A DNA stretch of 64,000 bases from CAZRRV01 sp045660865 (GCA_045660865.1 JAZREP010000014.1:73674-137673), one strand, 5' to 3'. Shown: positions 1-9,500, counted from the stretch's first letter. Numbers and translations: made by a program. Notes: generated by a model not told the origin, from the letters alone.

Positions 1-174
1 CAAAAGGATATTGCTTGGGGCTCTCAAATCCGTTCGTATGTATTTATGCCGTATACTCTGGCTAAGGACCACCGCACAGGCTTTGAATCGGGTAATATCG
101 GCGCAGTTATGGATGGAGACCTTGATGGCTTTATAAATGCCTATTTAAAAGCGGCTTCGCAGGGCACTCTGTAA
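1..174 (+). CDS. prfB: Peptide chain release factor 2 (RF2), C-terminal part only
   Basis: The open frame from base 1 to a TAA at 172-174 encodes the last 57 residues of class-I release factor 2, which ends translation at UGA and UAA codons. The seen stretch contains the RF2-like sequence WGSQIRSYVF, then KDHRTGFESGN and VMDGDLDGFINAY, which are typical of the C-terminal end of RF2 after the GGQ domain. The GGQ loop, the stop-codon-reading motif and any programmed frameshift site lie outside the window. RF1 is less likely because of the WGSQIRSY sequence. No terminator is visible before alaS 66 bases downstream. Confidence 0.9.
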   Translation, partial: QKDIAWGSQIRSYVFMPYTLAKDHRTGFESGNIGAVMDGDLDGFINAYLKAASQGTL

Positions 175-240
175 AGATTGACTTTTTATTTTCAGAGGCT
201 TATAATACCAATAGTTTATTTTGTAAAGGATTTTTAGATT

Positions 241-2868
241 ATGGAATGGATGTCATTAAATACTGTTCGTGAAAAGTATTTATCATTTTTTGAAAGCAAG
301 GGCCATCTGCGGTTGGGTAGCTTCCCGTTAGTACCGCAAAACGACCCTTCACTTTTGCTTATCAATTCCGGTATGGCACCTATGAAAAAGTATTTCACAG
401 GTGAGGTTACACCGCCTTGCAATCGTGTAACCACTTGCCAAAAGTGTATCCGTACACCCGACCTTGACCGAGTTGGCCATACTGCAAGACACGGCACATA
501 TTTTGAAATGCTGGGTAATTTCTCTTTTGGTGATTACTTTAAAAAAGAGGCAATCCGTTGGGCGTGGGAGTTTCTTACCGAAACTTTGGAAATTCCTGCA
601 GATTTGCTTTGGCCGAGTATTTATGAAAATGATGAGGAAGCCTATGAAATTTGGACAAAAGACATAGGCGTTTCTGAAAATAAAATCGTACGCTTAGGTA
701 AGGCTGATAACTTCTGGGAGCATGGTATGGGTCCTTGCGGTCCTTGCTCTGAGATTTATTTTGACCGTGGTGAAAAATACGGTTGCGGCTCTGATGATTG
801 CAAACCCGGTTGTGATTGCGACCGCTATATGGAGATTTGGAATAACGTATTTACCCAATTTGATAATGACGGCAAAGGCAACTATACCGAGTTAAAACAG
901 AAAAACATTGATACCGGTATGGGACTTGAGCGTTTAGCTTGCGTTTTACAGGGCGTAGATAATCTGTTTGAGGTTGATACAGTACGTAAAATTCTTGATA
1001 CAGTTTGTAATATTGCAGGTAAAACCTATGGTAAAAATGCAAAGGATGATATTTCTATCCGTGTAGTAACCGACCATTTGCGCGGTTCAACATTTATGAT
1101 TTGTGACGGCGTATTGCCTTCAAATGAGGGTAGAGGATATGTGCTTCGTCGTTTGCTTCGTCGTGCAGCAAGACACGGTAAGCTTTTAGGCATTACAAGA
1201 CCCTTCCTTACCGAAATTTGCGACGCTGTTATCGGTGAAAATAAAGACGCTTATCCTGAATTGCTGGAAAAACAAGAGTTAATTAAAAAGATTATCTCGG
1301 TTGAAGAAAGCAATTTTGCAAAAACTATTGACCAAGGCTTAAAACTGCTTGATGAGTTGGCGGCAAATTCTGCCGGCCAGCTTTCCGGAGCTGATGCCTT
1401 TAAACTTTATGATACTTATGGTTTCCCGCTTGATATAACAAAGGATATCTTAGAAGAAAAGGGAATGACTGTTGACGAGGAAAGCTTTAATCAGCTTATG
1501 CAAGAGCAACGTCAACGTGCACGAAGCTCACGCAAGAGTGAGGCTGCTGAGGCTTGGAAAGGCGAAGGTAACCTTTTAGCCGATATTAAGGCAACTGAAT
1601 TTGTTGGTTATACTAATGATAGTTGTAATGCAACAATCCTTGCTATTGTTAAGGATGGCGAGCGTGTAGAGGCTGTCGGTGCAGGCGAAAAGGCATTGTT
1701 TGTATTGGATAAAACACCTTTTTATGCTGAAAGCGGCGGACAAATTGCTGATACAGGCGTTATAAAAACAGATGATGCGGTAGTAACAATTACCGATACC
1801 CAAAAGAACGAAAGCGGACTGTTTTTAAGTACGGGAACTGTTGATAAAGGTATTGTCACAGTAGGCGTTACAGCGGTTGCAGAAATTGATGTTGAACGCC
1901 GTACTGCTATTCGCCGTAATCATACAGCGGCACATTTGTTGCAAGCAGCATTGCGTGCAGTGCTCGGCACTCACGTAGAGCAAGCAGGTCAGTTGGTTAC
2001 CGATGAATTGCTTCGTTTTGACTTTACCCATTTCTCTGCATTAACTGCTGAGGAATTGTCCAAGGTTGAGGCTTGGGTAAATGCGGCTCTGTTAGAGGGC
2101 AACGCAGTGCAAAATGAGGAAATGCCGATTGATAAGGCTAAGGCTATGGGCGCTATGGCATTGTTCGGTGAAAAATACGGTGACGTTGTACGTGTTGTTA
2201 ATGTACCCGGTCGCTCGGTAGAGCTTTGCGGCGGAACACATATTGACAACACAGCAAAAATTGGTCTTTTAAAAATACTCTCTGAGTCCTCGGTAGCGGC
2301 AGGTGTACGCCGTATTGAGGCTGTAACAGGCACCAAGGTTATTGATTATATTGCACACCAGACAAATGAAATTGCAGGTGCTTGCAATGTGTTAAAGATA
2401 AATAATCGTGCTGAACTTACCCGCCGTTGCACACAGATTGCAGAGGAATTAAAGGAAAAAGACCGCACAATAGAAGCGCTTAATACCCGTATTGCTAATG
2501 CAAAAACGGAAGAATTACTTGCATCTGCTGAGGATTTGGGCAAGGTTAGACTCATTACCGCTAAGGTTAAAAATATGTCTTCTGATGCTGTTCGCAGTAT
2601 GTGCGACCACTTAAAAGAAACCAACCCCGATATTGTTGCAGTTATTGCTAATGTTAGTGAAAACGGTGCCAACTTTGCTGCGACTGCCGGTAAAAAGGCG
2701 GTTGAAGCAGGCGTGATGGCAGGTAAACTGGTTGGTACTGTAAGTGCGGTAGCAGGCGGTAAAGGCGGCGGTCGTCCCGATTTTGCTATGGCAGGCGCAA
2801 AGGATGTTTCGCTTGTGGATAAAGCACTTGACGCTGCAAAACCCTTTATACTTGAAAATCTAAAATAA
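241..2868 (+). CDS. alaS: Alanyl-tRNA synthetase
   Basis: This 875-residue cytoplasmic class II synthetase charges tRNA-Ala. The N-terminal catalytic domain (REKYLSFFESKGH, then LINSGMAPMKKYFTG) is followed by the tRNA-binding region, the editing domain with its zinc-site motifs HTAAHLLQAAL (around residue 560) and CGGTHID (around 665), and a C-terminal oligomerisation domain with a glycine-rich end. Length is normal for the family. The ATG at 241 follows AAAGGA at 225-230; a second in-frame ATG three codons on is possible. Unlike many clostridial alaS genes, no T-box leader precedes it in the 66 bases after prfB. Confidence 0.97.
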   Translation: MEWMSLNTVREKYLSFFESKGHLRLGSFPLVPQNDPSLLLINSGMAPMKKYFTGEVTPPCNRVTTCQKCIRTPDLDRVGHTARHGTYFEMLGNFSFGDYFKKEAIRWAWEFLTETLEIPADLLWPSIYENDEEAYEIWTKDIGVSENKIVRLGKADNFWEHGMGPCGPCSEIYFDRGEKYGCGSDDCKPGCDCDRYMEIWNNVFTQFDNDGKGNYTELKQKNIDTGMGLERLACVLQGVDNLFEVDTVRKILDTVCNIAGKTYGKNAKDDISIRVVTDHLRGSTFMICDGVLPSNEGRGYVLRRLLRRAARHGKLLGITRPFLTEICDAVIGENKDAYPELLEKQELIKKIISVEESNFAKTIDQGLKLLDELAANSAGQLSGADAFKLYDTYGFPLDITKDILEEKGMTVDEESFNQLMQEQRQRARSSRKSEAAEAWKGEGNLLADIKATEFVGYTNDSCNATILAIVKDGERVEAVGAGEKALFVLDKTPFYAESGGQIADTGVIKTDDAVVTITDTQKNESGLFLSTGTVDKGIVTVGVTAVAEIDVERRTAIRRNHTAAHLLQAALRAVLGTHVEQAGQLVTDELLRFDFTHFSALTAEELSKVEAWVNAALLEGNAVQNEEMPIDKAKAMGAMALFGEKYGDVVRVVNVPGRSVELCGGTHIDNTAKIGLLKILSESSVAAGVRRIEAVTGTKVIDYIAHQTNEIAGACNVLKINNRAELTRRCTQIAEELKEKDRTIEALNTRIANAKTEELLASAEDLGKVRLITAKVKNMSSDAVRSMCDHLKETNPDIVAVIANVSENGANFAATAGKKAVEAGVMAGKLVGTVSAVAGGKGGGRPDFAMAGAKDVSLVDKALDAAKPFILENLK

Positions 2869-2881
2869 GAGGTGGCTTTTA

Positions 2882-3220
2882 ATGGATTGTCTGTTTTGTA
2901 AAATCATCGCAGGCGAAATTCCGTCTACTAAGGTCTATGAGGATGATATGGTATATGCCTTCAAGGATATTGACCCGCAGGCACCTTTCCATGCTGTAAT
3001 TGTCCCCAAAAAGCATATTGTTTCAGCGGCTGATATAACGGCTGAAAATAGTGTATATGTTGCAAAAATTTTTGAGGCAATAGCAGTTATAGCAAAGGAA
3101 CAGGGCTTAAAAGACGGCTTCCGTATAGTTACTAATTGTGGAAAAGACGGTGGGCAGACCGTTGGTCATTTGCATTATCATATGCTGGGCGGTCGCTTAC
3201 TTGCTTGGCCTCCGGGTTGA
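2882..3220 (+). CDS. HIT family protein (HinT-like purine nucleotide hydrolase)
   Basis: This is a 112-residue histidine-triad protein. The catalytic triad motif HLHYHML lies at residues 96-102 near the C-terminus, and the N-terminal CLFC pair (Cys3/Cys6) corresponds to the zinc-binding cysteines of HinT proteins. HinT proteins hydrolyse adenosine 5'-phosphoramidates and lysyl-AMP, so its place directly after alaS (13-base gap, AGGTGG ribosome site) fits a role in clearing aminoacyl-adenylate by-products; that link is inference. Length is normal for the HinT branch. Confidence 0.93.
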   Translation: MDCLFCKIIAGEIPSTKVYEDDMVYAFKDIDPQAPFHAVIVPKKHIVSAADITAENSVYVAKIFEAIAVIAKEQGLKDGFRIVTNCGKDGGQTVGHLHYHMLGGRLLAWPPG

Positions 3221-3253
3221 TTTTCTAAAATAATTTAATGTGGGTGAATTTTT

Positions 3254-3793
3254 ATGGATAAAAAGTATGAAATGACAATTGCAGGGATTAAAAGAGAGTT
3301 AACACTTTTCCCTGTAAGCGATACCCTTGATATTGCGGCATTTATTCTTTTTGGTGACGTTGAAATAACAATTGCATCGGCTAGAGAATTACTCAAAAAA
3401 TGCCCCGATTTTGATATTATACTGACTCCTGAGGCTAAAAGCATACCTTTGGCTTACGAAATGTCTCGCCAATCGGGTAAAAAGTATATAGTTGCCCGCA
3501 AAGGACAAAAGGTATATATGGCTGACCCGGTTTCGGTTAAGGTTCGTTCCATTACTACAGACCATGAGCAGACACTCTATTTAGGCTCAGCTGAAGCAGC
3601 AGAACTTAAAGGCAAGCGTGTGCTTGTTGTTGATGATGTAATAAGCACAGGTGACTCTTTGAAAGCAGTTCACGCATTGGTTGAAATTATCGGTGGACAA
3701 CTGGCAGCATCTTGCGCTATTTTGGCTGAGGGTGATGCCGCAAACAGAAGCGATATCATTTTCTTAGAGCCTCTACCACTATTTTTTAAATAA
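3254..3793 (+). CDS. Phosphoribosyltransferase family protein (Apt/Xpt-like)
   Basis: This 179-residue type I phosphoribosyltransferase carries the PRPP-binding signature VLVVDDVISTG at residues 123-133 and an upstream flexible-loop region (VARKGQKVYM). Relatives include adenine and xanthine phosphoribosyltransferases, which salvage bases with PRPP; the base specificity cannot be set from sequence alone. Some members of this fold are regulators rather than enzymes. Its stop codon overlaps the ATG of the ComEC-like gene by one base, so the two are translationally coupled. Confidence 0.85.
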   Translation: MDKKYEMTIAGIKRELTLFPVSDTLDIAAFILFGDVEITIASARELLKKCPDFDIILTPEAKSIPLAYEMSRQSGKKYIVARKGQKVYMADPVSVKVRSITTDHEQTLYLGSAEAAELKGKRVLVVDDVISTGDSLKAVHALVEIIGGQLAASCAILAEGDAANRSDIIFLEPLPLFFK

Positions 3794-5946
3794 TGAAAAG
3801 AGTATTGTTTTTAACAGGCATGGCGGCTATATGGGTAGTGACGCTGTGCCTGTTTTGTGCGAATAAATATATTCTGGCACTTATGGTAGGAATTGTGCTT
3901 TGTGCTGCTGCAATTTTACTTTTTGCTCGTGATACAAAGTATACAAAGGCCTTTCTGTTTATATTGGCAGTTTCGCTTTTATTTAGTGTCAGGTATTATA
4001 TATTTTATAATTATGAGGTTAAACCCGTAATAAATTTACAAGGCAAAACTTCTAATGTTGAAATGCTTCTTAATGATGTTGAAACTCTTGATACTAAGCA
4101 GTTTATAACCGCTAAAGTGGTAAAGAGTGAAAACAATTTGCCAACCGATTTTAAAGTGTATTTTAACTACTATGGAGAAGAACAGATATTGTCTGCGGGT
4201 GACCGTATATCATTAATGGTCAGTTACCGTCCTGTTTCTCAATACTCACAAAGCAAATGTTACAGCGAGGGAATATATATCTCCTGTATCCCGATAAAAG
4301 AGCCCTCTATTATCGGTCATTCAAATACTTTGCAGTCAAGGTTTTCTAATTTGCGTACAACTATACGTGAGCGATTGTTTAAGCATTTGCCCTATAATGA
4401 AAGTTCGCTTATGTGCGGTCTTTTGCTGAGCGATACAAGTTATATGACCGAATCTGTATACAGTGCAATGCAAAGGTGCGGGTTAACACACCTTACAGCA
4501 GTATCGGGAACACACTTATCGGTATTTTGTTATAGTATCTACCGTTTCTTGCAAAAGTTCTTAAACAAAGGGCTTAGTGCTTGGCTTACAATGCCGTCTG
4601 TTATATTTGTTATGGCAATTTCCGGCTTTACACCATCGGTCACAAGGGCGGGAATAATGGCACTATTGTTTTTGGCGGGTGTCGGCTTGTTTAAGCGAGT
4701 TGATAATTTGAATTCATTAGGCCTTGCTGCAACGGTATTGTTACTGCTAAACCCTTATAATTTATTAAACAAGGGCTTTGTTTTATCCTTTGCGGCGATG
4801 GTAGGTATGGTACTGCTAGTGCCTTATTTTACTAACCGCTTACCAAAAACAAGGTTTAAGGTTGAATTTTTTAATTCTGCAATTGAATATATAACTACAT
4901 CACTTGTTTGCTCGATTGTGGCATCACTTTGTACCGCGCCGGCATCCATTTTATTCTTCGGTGAAATCTCTTTGATTTCACCCATTGTAAATTTGCTTTG
5001 CGTTTATCCGGCAATGCTTTCTATGATGATTGGTGCAGTTGCGTTGTTTTTACCTTTCCTGGTTTATGCGGTGCGTCCGCTTTTGAGCTTTATACTGTGG
5101 ATTACAAAATTGTTTTCAACCTTTCCGTTTGCATCGGTTGATGCAACGCCAAGCTATATAAAAATTTGGATTGGCGCAACATTTGTTTTGCTTGGTATGT
5201 TACTGTTGTTTAAACGGATGAAGCCGGTGCTGTGTATATTGCTTTCAATTGCAATGTTGATTGTGTCGATAATTAGTTATCGCGTGTTGGATAATGGGGT
5301 AGTACATATCGCCTTTGCCAATACTGAAAACGGTATAGTAACACTTATTGTTAAAAATAAAACTTGTATAGCAATAGGTATGGGCGGTAAGAATGCAAAA
5401 TATTTTGTTCCTGATTATTGTGATTCAAAAGGTGTAAAAAATGTGCCGGTTGTATTGTTGCCATCTACAGATAGCAAGTATTGTAATTTTCATGTCTTAG
5501 ATAATGATAAATTTGAAACAGTATTGATTCCACCTAATAATTTGTCTGCGAATAAAACGCTTGAAAATATGGGTAAAAGAGTTATAGAGATTGGCGAAGT
5601 GGAAATAACGCCCTTTAAAAATTTTAAGGTAAAAATTGTTGCGAGCGGTAATGGGTATGTGGTACAATGGGCTCAAGGAAATTACACGGGAATTATCTGT
5701 ATGGGAACGAACACTATACCCGAAAATTTGCAAAACATAGATTATATTTTTACCGATACCGATATATTGAGCGATTATTATTTTAACGGAAAAACAAAGG
5801 TGTTTCTTGCTGCTGATTACAATAAAGCGATGCCCATAGTTTCCAGCCTTATTGATAAGGGCTTGCAAACATATATGATAGATAACGGAGAAACAGCCGA
5901 GCTGTTAATTCGTAACGGAAAAACTGTGAGCGAGGATAAATTCTAA
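3793..5946 (+). CDS. comEC: ComEC/Rec2-family membrane protein with degenerate C-terminal domain
   Basis: The 717-residue protein starts with several hydrophobic helices and a soluble DUF4131-like part. The Competence channel domain follows, with the hallmark LTAVSGTHLSVF near residue 235 and about eight further membrane segments up to roughly residue 500. ComEC transports single-stranded DNA across the membrane in competent cells. The C-terminal 200 residues lie where the metallo-beta-lactamase-like nuclease domain belongs, but no HxHxDH metal motif is present. DNA uptake, if any, would therefore need an outside nuclease. Other com genes are not in the window. It lies between a phosphoribosyltransferase gene and holA; the comEC-holA order is common in Firmicutes. 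Confidence 0.88.
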   Translation: MKRVLFLTGMAAIWVVTLCLFCANKYILALMVGIVLCAAAILLFARDTKYTKAFLFILAVSLLFSVRYYIFYNYEVKPVINLQGKTSNVEMLLNDVETLDTKQFITAKVVKSENNLPTDFKVYFNYYGEEQILSAGDRISLMVSYRPVSQYSQSKCYSEGIYISCIPIKEPSIIGHSNTLQSRFSNLRTTIRERLFKHLPYNESSLMCGLLLSDTSYMTESVYSAMQRCGLTHLTAVSGTHLSVFCYSIYRFLQKFLNKGLSAWLTMPSVIFVMAISGFTPSVTRAGIMALLFLAGVGLFKRVDNLNSLGLAATVLLLLNPYNLLNKGFVLSFAAMVGMVLLVPYFTNRLPKTRFKVEFFNSAIEYITTSLVCSIVASLCTAPASILFFGEISLISPIVNLLCVYPAMLSMMIGAVALFLPFLVYAVRPLLSFILWITKLFSTFPFASVDATPSYIKIWIGATFVLLGMLLLFKRMKPVLCILLSIAMLIVSIISYRVLDNGVVHIAFANTENGIVTLIVKNKTCIAIGMGGKNAKYFVPDYCDSKGVKNVPVVLLPSTDSKYCNFHVLDNDKFETVLIPPNNLSANKTLENMGKRVIEIGEVEITPFKNFKVKIVASGNGYVVQWAQGNYTGIICMGTNTIPENLQNIDYIFTDTDILSDYYFNGKTKVFLAADYNKAMPIVSSLIDKGLQTYMIDNGETAELLIRNGKTVSEDKF

Positions 5947-5962
5947 AAGGGAGGTTGAACAA

Positions 5963-7018
5963 ATGCCGGCAAATGAAGCTCAATTGAAAAAAGAATTACA
6001 AAGCGCTTCGCTTAACCCTGTATATTTTTTGTACGGGGAGGAGGCTTATTTGATTAGGCATTATGTAAACCGAATTATTAAGAAAACCGTCACAGATAAT
6101 CCGGAGTTTAATCTGGATGAATATGATGAAAGGGCAACAGTTCAACAGATTTATGATGCCGCTATGGCGTTTCCGTTAATGAGTGAAAGAAAATGTGTCA
6201 GTGTCTGTGACCTTCAGGTTGAAGAATTGACACAAAGTGACTTTAAAACTCTGCTTGAAATGGTGGCAGACCCCAACCCGACTACGGTACTTGTGTTCTG
6301 GTTTGAAACAGCCGATTTAACCGAAAAAAATGTGCCGGAGCGCTATAAAAAACTGATTGCGGCAGTAGAAAAAGGTGGCGGCACCGCTGTATGTTTTTCG
6401 CCCAAATCCGAAATGGAAATGGCAACCTTGCTTTGCAATGGCGCATCTAAACGTGGTTGCCGTATGCAATCTACTACTGCGAAATATATGATTTCATTGT
6501 GTGGGGATAGCTTGTTTTTGCTTATAAACGAGCTGGAAAAACTATGTTCCTATGCTTTACAGTCGGGCGGCATAATCACTAATGAAACAGTTGATAAAAT
6601 ATGCTCCAGAACTGTAGAAGCATCGGTTTATAATATCACGCGTGAGCTTTTTTCGGGTCGCCTGAATGAAGCTATGAAGCTGTTGTCTGACCTGTTTTAT
6701 ATGCGTACTAAGCCGTTAGCTATTCTTGCTTGCATTGCCGATACCTATATTGATATTTATCGTCTGCTTGCGGCAGGTAAAGCGGGTGTTCCAAAATCCA
6801 AGGCGGCAAAGCAGTTTGGTTATGGAAATCGTGCGTTTAGACTTGATTATGCAGAACGTTATGCTAAGCAATTAAGCCCCCAAGCCGTAAATTTGTCTTT
6901 GGAAGCAATTTTGGAGGCGGATTCAAAACTCAAAGGCGCTAAGGATGACCCTAAAATCGTTATGGAATCCTTGTTAATTACCCTAGCATTTATAAAATCT
7001 AAAGGGGTGCGGCCTTGA
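5963..7018 (+). CDS. holA: DNA polymerase III subunit delta
   Basis: This 351-residue clamp-loader subunit opens the beta sliding clamp. The AAA+-like N-terminal domain starts with the conserved YFLYGEEAYLIRHYVNRI region. A three-helix collar domain at the C-terminus carries the YAERYAKQLS and DSKLKGAKDDP segments typical of HolA. As in other delta subunits there is no functional Walker A. A strong GGGAGG ribosome site precedes the ATG, and the gene follows comEC by 16 bases. Its stop overlaps the TTG start of the RNase M5-like gene. Confidence 0.93.
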   Translation: MPANEAQLKKELQSASLNPVYFLYGEEAYLIRHYVNRIIKKTVTDNPEFNLDEYDERATVQQIYDAAMAFPLMSERKCVSVCDLQVEELTQSDFKTLLEMVADPNPTTVLVFWFETADLTEKNVPERYKKLIAAVEKGGGTAVCFSPKSEMEMATLLCNGASKRGCRMQSTTAKYMISLCGDSLFLLINELEKLCSYALQSGGIITNETVDKICSRTVEASVYNITRELFSGRLNEAMKLLSDLFYMRTKPLAILACIADTYIDIYRLLAAGKAGVPKSKAAKQFGYGNRAFRLDYAERYAKQLSPQAVNLSLEAILEADSKLKGAKDDPKIVMESLLITLAFIKSKGVRP

Positions 7019-7599
7019 TAAATATAAAACAAACCATAGTGGTTGAGGGAGTTTACGATAAAATTAAACTTGAAAGTTTAATATCTTCACCCATAATAAC
7101 CACAAATGGCTTTTCAATATTTAAGGAGCACGAAAAGCAACAATTGCTAAAAGAAATAGCAAATAAAACCGGCATAGTAATCTTGACCGATAGCGACCAC
7201 GCAGGCTTTCAAATTCGCAATTTTATTGCTGATATTTTACCTGAGGGCAGTTATCGGCACGTCTATATACCTGAAATTAAAGGCAAAGAAAAGCGCAAAG
7301 AAAAGCCTTCTGCCGAAGGGCTACTTGGTGTTGAAGGAGTAACTTTAGAGGTGCTTCAAAACGCCTTTTTGAAAGCAGGACTTATGTGTGATGAAACGCC
7401 ATATACTCCGCAAATTGATACGGCTTGCCTTTTTGAATTAGGCCTTAACGGAGGGCAGGGAAGTAAAGCACGCCGTGAAGCTCTGCTTCGCAAACTTCAA
7501 TTGCCTGCGGCTATGTCGGCAAAGCAGATACTTACTGTGCTTAATATTTTGTTTACTAAACAGGAGTTTGAAAATCTTGTTAAAAATTTAGAGGTTTAA
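7015..7599 (+). CDS. rnmV: Ribonuclease M5-like Toprim-domain protein
   Basis: This 194-residue protein begins with a Toprim domain: VVEGVYDKIKLES with its catalytic glutamate near residue 11, and the DxD-type motif ILTDSDHAGFQIRNFI near residue 60. RNase M5 matures 5S rRNA precursors in low-GC Gram-positives, and the size and the C-terminal small helical domain fit that family better than primases or topoisomerases. It uses a TTG start (7015-7017) inside the holA stop region, with AAAGGGGTG just upstream, so translation is coupled to holA. Confidence 0.85.
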   Translation: MINIKQTIVVEGVYDKIKLESLISSPIITTNGFSIFKEHEKQQLLKEIANKTGIVILTDSDHAGFQIRNFIADILPEGSYRHVYIPEIKGKEKRKEKPSAEGLLGVEGVTLEVLQNAFLKAGLMCDETPYTPQIDTACLFELGLNGGQGSKARREALLRKLQLPAAMSAKQILTVLNILFTKQEFENLVKNLEV

Positions 7600-7613
7600 A
7601 AGGAAGAATAGTA

Positions 7614-8033
7614 ATGATAATAATGTCAGTTGATATCGGTACTGTTCGCACCGGTGTTGCGGTGAGTGATATGGGTGAGAGTTTTGCCTTTCCTAAAGAG
7701 GTAATAACCGAGCGTAACCGAGAAAACCTTATTGCAACTCTGGCAAAAAAGGCTACAGAATATAATGCCGAATTGATAGTGGTAGGTCACCCTAAAAATA
7801 TGGACTCCAGTGAGGGCTTTAAGGCTAAGGAGTGCGCCGCAGCGGCAGAGGAATTAAAAAAAGCAACAGGTCTTGAAACTGTGTTGTGGGATGAGCGTTG
7901 CACAACAGTTATGGCTCATACTGCACTAAATAATACCAACACAAGGGGCAAAAAGCGTAAACAAACGGTTGATGCGGTTGCTGCTACAATGATTCTTGAA
8001 AGTTATCTGCGCTACCGCCAATTAAACAAATAA
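7614..8033 (+). CDS. ruvX: YqgF/RuvX family Holliday junction resolvase-like protein
   Basis: This is a 139-residue RNase H-fold protein. The first acidic motif is MSVDIGTVRTGVAVSD (Asp7), the second element is LIVVGHPKNMDSS, and the later acidic motifs are LWDERCTTV and DAVAATMILESYL. In bacteria YqgF acts in 16S rRNA 5'-end maturation and has been proposed to resolve Holliday junctions. It follows the RNase M5-like gene by 14 bases with AAAAGGAAG as ribosome site, which suits a joint rRNA-processing role. Transcription ends at the hairpin at 8033-8069. Confidence 0.92.
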   Translation: MIIMSVDIGTVRTGVAVSDMGESFAFPKEVITERNRENLIATLAKKATEYNAELIVVGHPKNMDSSEGFKAKECAAAAEELKKATGLETVLWDERCTTVMAHTALNNTNTRGKKRKQTVDAVAATMILESYLRYRQLNK

Positions 8034-8069
8034 AAACGAGATGGTTATCAAACCATCTCGTTTTTTATT
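8033..8069. terminator. Bidirectional rho-independent terminator between ruvX and the DUF188 gene
   Basis: A 14-bp perfect stem (8033-8046 with 8051-8064) closes on a 4-base loop and runs into T-rich sequence on the plus strand; the A-run before it serves the minus strand. It overlaps the 3' end of the minus-strand DUF188 gene and so can end both converging transcripts. Confidence 0.9.
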
Positions 8070-8503
8070 TCGGTTATCAATTTTTCTAAAGCCTCACAAA
8101 ATGCTTTATCATCGGCTTCGGTGCGTTTTTTAGGGCCCTTTAAATGATGCTTTGAATGTGAATTGCGTGCTTTTTTACTTTCATACCTTTGTGCTAACAG
8201 TAAATCAATATTTTGGTCGGTGTATAGCATACCGCTTTGGTGAATACAATAGCAACCTCGTGAAAGTGCCATTGCCGCAACGCCGTAATCCTGAGTTATA
8301 ACGATGTCGCCTTTACTGCAAAGGTTAATCAGCGCAAAATCAACTGCATCTGCACCTGCGCTTACGGTTATTACCTCGCTATAATCAGATTTGAATATGT
8401 GATTTGTATCGCATAAAATGACTACCCTAATGCCGTGCATTTTTGCGATTTGCTCGGTTTGACGAACAACAGGGCAGGCATCTGCATCAATAAAAATTGT
8501 CAT
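8048..8503 (-). CDS. YaiI/YqxD family protein (DUF188)
   Basis: This is a 151-residue cytoplasmic protein of the UPF0178/DUF188 family, a PIN-like fold. The N-terminal MTIFIDADACPVV is the family hallmark, followed by the acidic GADAVDFALINL and ITQDYGVAAMAL segments that would form a nuclease-like site. The C-terminus is basic (residues near SKHHLKGPKKRTE) and could bind nucleic acid. The biochemical role is unknown. A GGAGTG ribosome site sits in the end of the upstream pseudouridine synthase gene, so the two are co-transcribed. Confidence 0.9.
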   Translation of the reverse strand: MTIFIDADACPVVRQTEQIAKMHGIRVVILCDTNHIFKSDYSEVITVSAGADAVDFALINLCSKGDIVITQDYGVAAMALSRGCYCIHQSGMLYTDQNIDLLLAQRYESKKARNSHSKHHLKGPKKRTEADDKAFCEALEKLITEIKNEMV

Positions 8504-8505
8504 TA

Positions 8506-9483
8506 TTACACTCCGTAGTTGTTTTTATCCATATTAAAAAGTTCTTTTGCAAACCAAACCTCATTTACAGTAAAAGTTTTTGAGTTTAGGTATTCTAAAA
8601 TACCTCCGTCCGAATCAAATGCAAAGGTAAGCTCGTAGGAATAAAGCGCTTGGTGTTTAAAGCCTTTTTTCTTATCAGCGCTGTTTTTACCGTACTTTCC
8701 GTCACCTAATAATGGGTGCCCAATTGATGCTAAGTGAGCACGGATTTGATGGGTGCGCCCTGTTAATAAATGTACTTTAAGTAAAGCAAGACCATCTTTC
8801 TGTGCTAAAACCTTGTAATGGGTTTTAATAGTTTTGGTATTTTCGTTCATTTTATTTTTTAGGAAAACACGGTTTTTGTCTTGGTCTTTTTCTAAATATC
8901 CCTCTAAGGTTGCTTCACGCTTTTTAGGAACACCGTGTGTTACGCAAAGATAATACTTATCAATTTCACGGTATTTGATTTTATCACATAAAATTCGCAA
9001 GGCTTCGGCATTCTTGGCGGCTATTACTATACCGCCTGTGTTGCGGTCAATTCGGTTTGCTAACGCCGGTTTAAAGCTGTGTTCATTTTCAGGGTCGTAC
9101 TCGCCCTTTTCGTACAAATATTTTTGTATGCGGCCAATGAGAGTGTCGCAATACTCGGTTTTGTCAGGGTGGCAGAGTAGCCCTTGTTTTTTGTCGGCTA
9201 ATAAAATGTTTTCGTCTTCATATACAATGCTTAAAGGACCATTAGCGCTCAAAAAATCATAGTTTTTGGGAACCTCAGCAAAAAACGAATCGTCAATATA
9301 CATATCCACAACATCACCGCATTGTAATCTTTGGGAAATTTGAGCCCTTTTGCGGTTAACCTTGATGTGCTTGGTGCGGATATATTTGTACATCAATGAT
9401 TGCGGCAAAGCACGAACTGTTTTAGTTATGAATTTGTCTAGTCGCTGGTCGGCATCGTTTGAATTGATTGTAAAACTTTTCAT
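8506..9483 (-). CDS. RluA family pseudouridine synthase
   Basis: The protein has 325 residues. An N-terminal S4-like RNA-binding region (RLDKFITKTVRALP, then KYIRTKHIKVNRKRAQISQRL) precedes the synthase domain. The catalytic-aspartate motif is ANRIDRNTGGIVIAAK (the RLDxxTSG equivalent, here NRIDRNTGG) and the later element is LLTGRTHQIRAHLASIGHPLLGD. It isomerises uridines in rRNA or tRNA; which site cannot be told. Substitution of RLD by RID is seen in RluC/RluD-like clostridial members. It is transcribed away from radC and upstream of the DUF188 gene. Confidence 0.93.
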   Translation of the reverse strand: MKSFTINSNDADQRLDKFITKTVRALPQSLMYKYIRTKHIKVNRKRAQISQRLQCGDVVDMYIDDSFFAEVPKNYDFLSANGPLSIVYEDENILLADKKQGLLCHPDKTEYCDTLIGRIQKYLYEKGEYDPENEHSFKPALANRIDRNTGGIVIAAKNAEALRILCDKIKYREIDKYYLCVTHGVPKKREATLEGYLEKDQDKNRVFLKNKMNENTKTIKTHYKVLAQKDGLALLKVHLLTGRTHQIRAHLASIGHPLLGDGKYGKNSADKKKGFKHQALYSYELTFAFDSDGGILEYLNSKTFTVNEVWFAKELFNMDKNNYGV

Positions 9484-9500
9484 AAAAACCTCGAATTATC

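Noticed and set aside
175..240. T-box or other leader before alaS
   Set aside because: The gap from prfB is only 66 bases and lacks the T-box consensus and a terminator hairpin.
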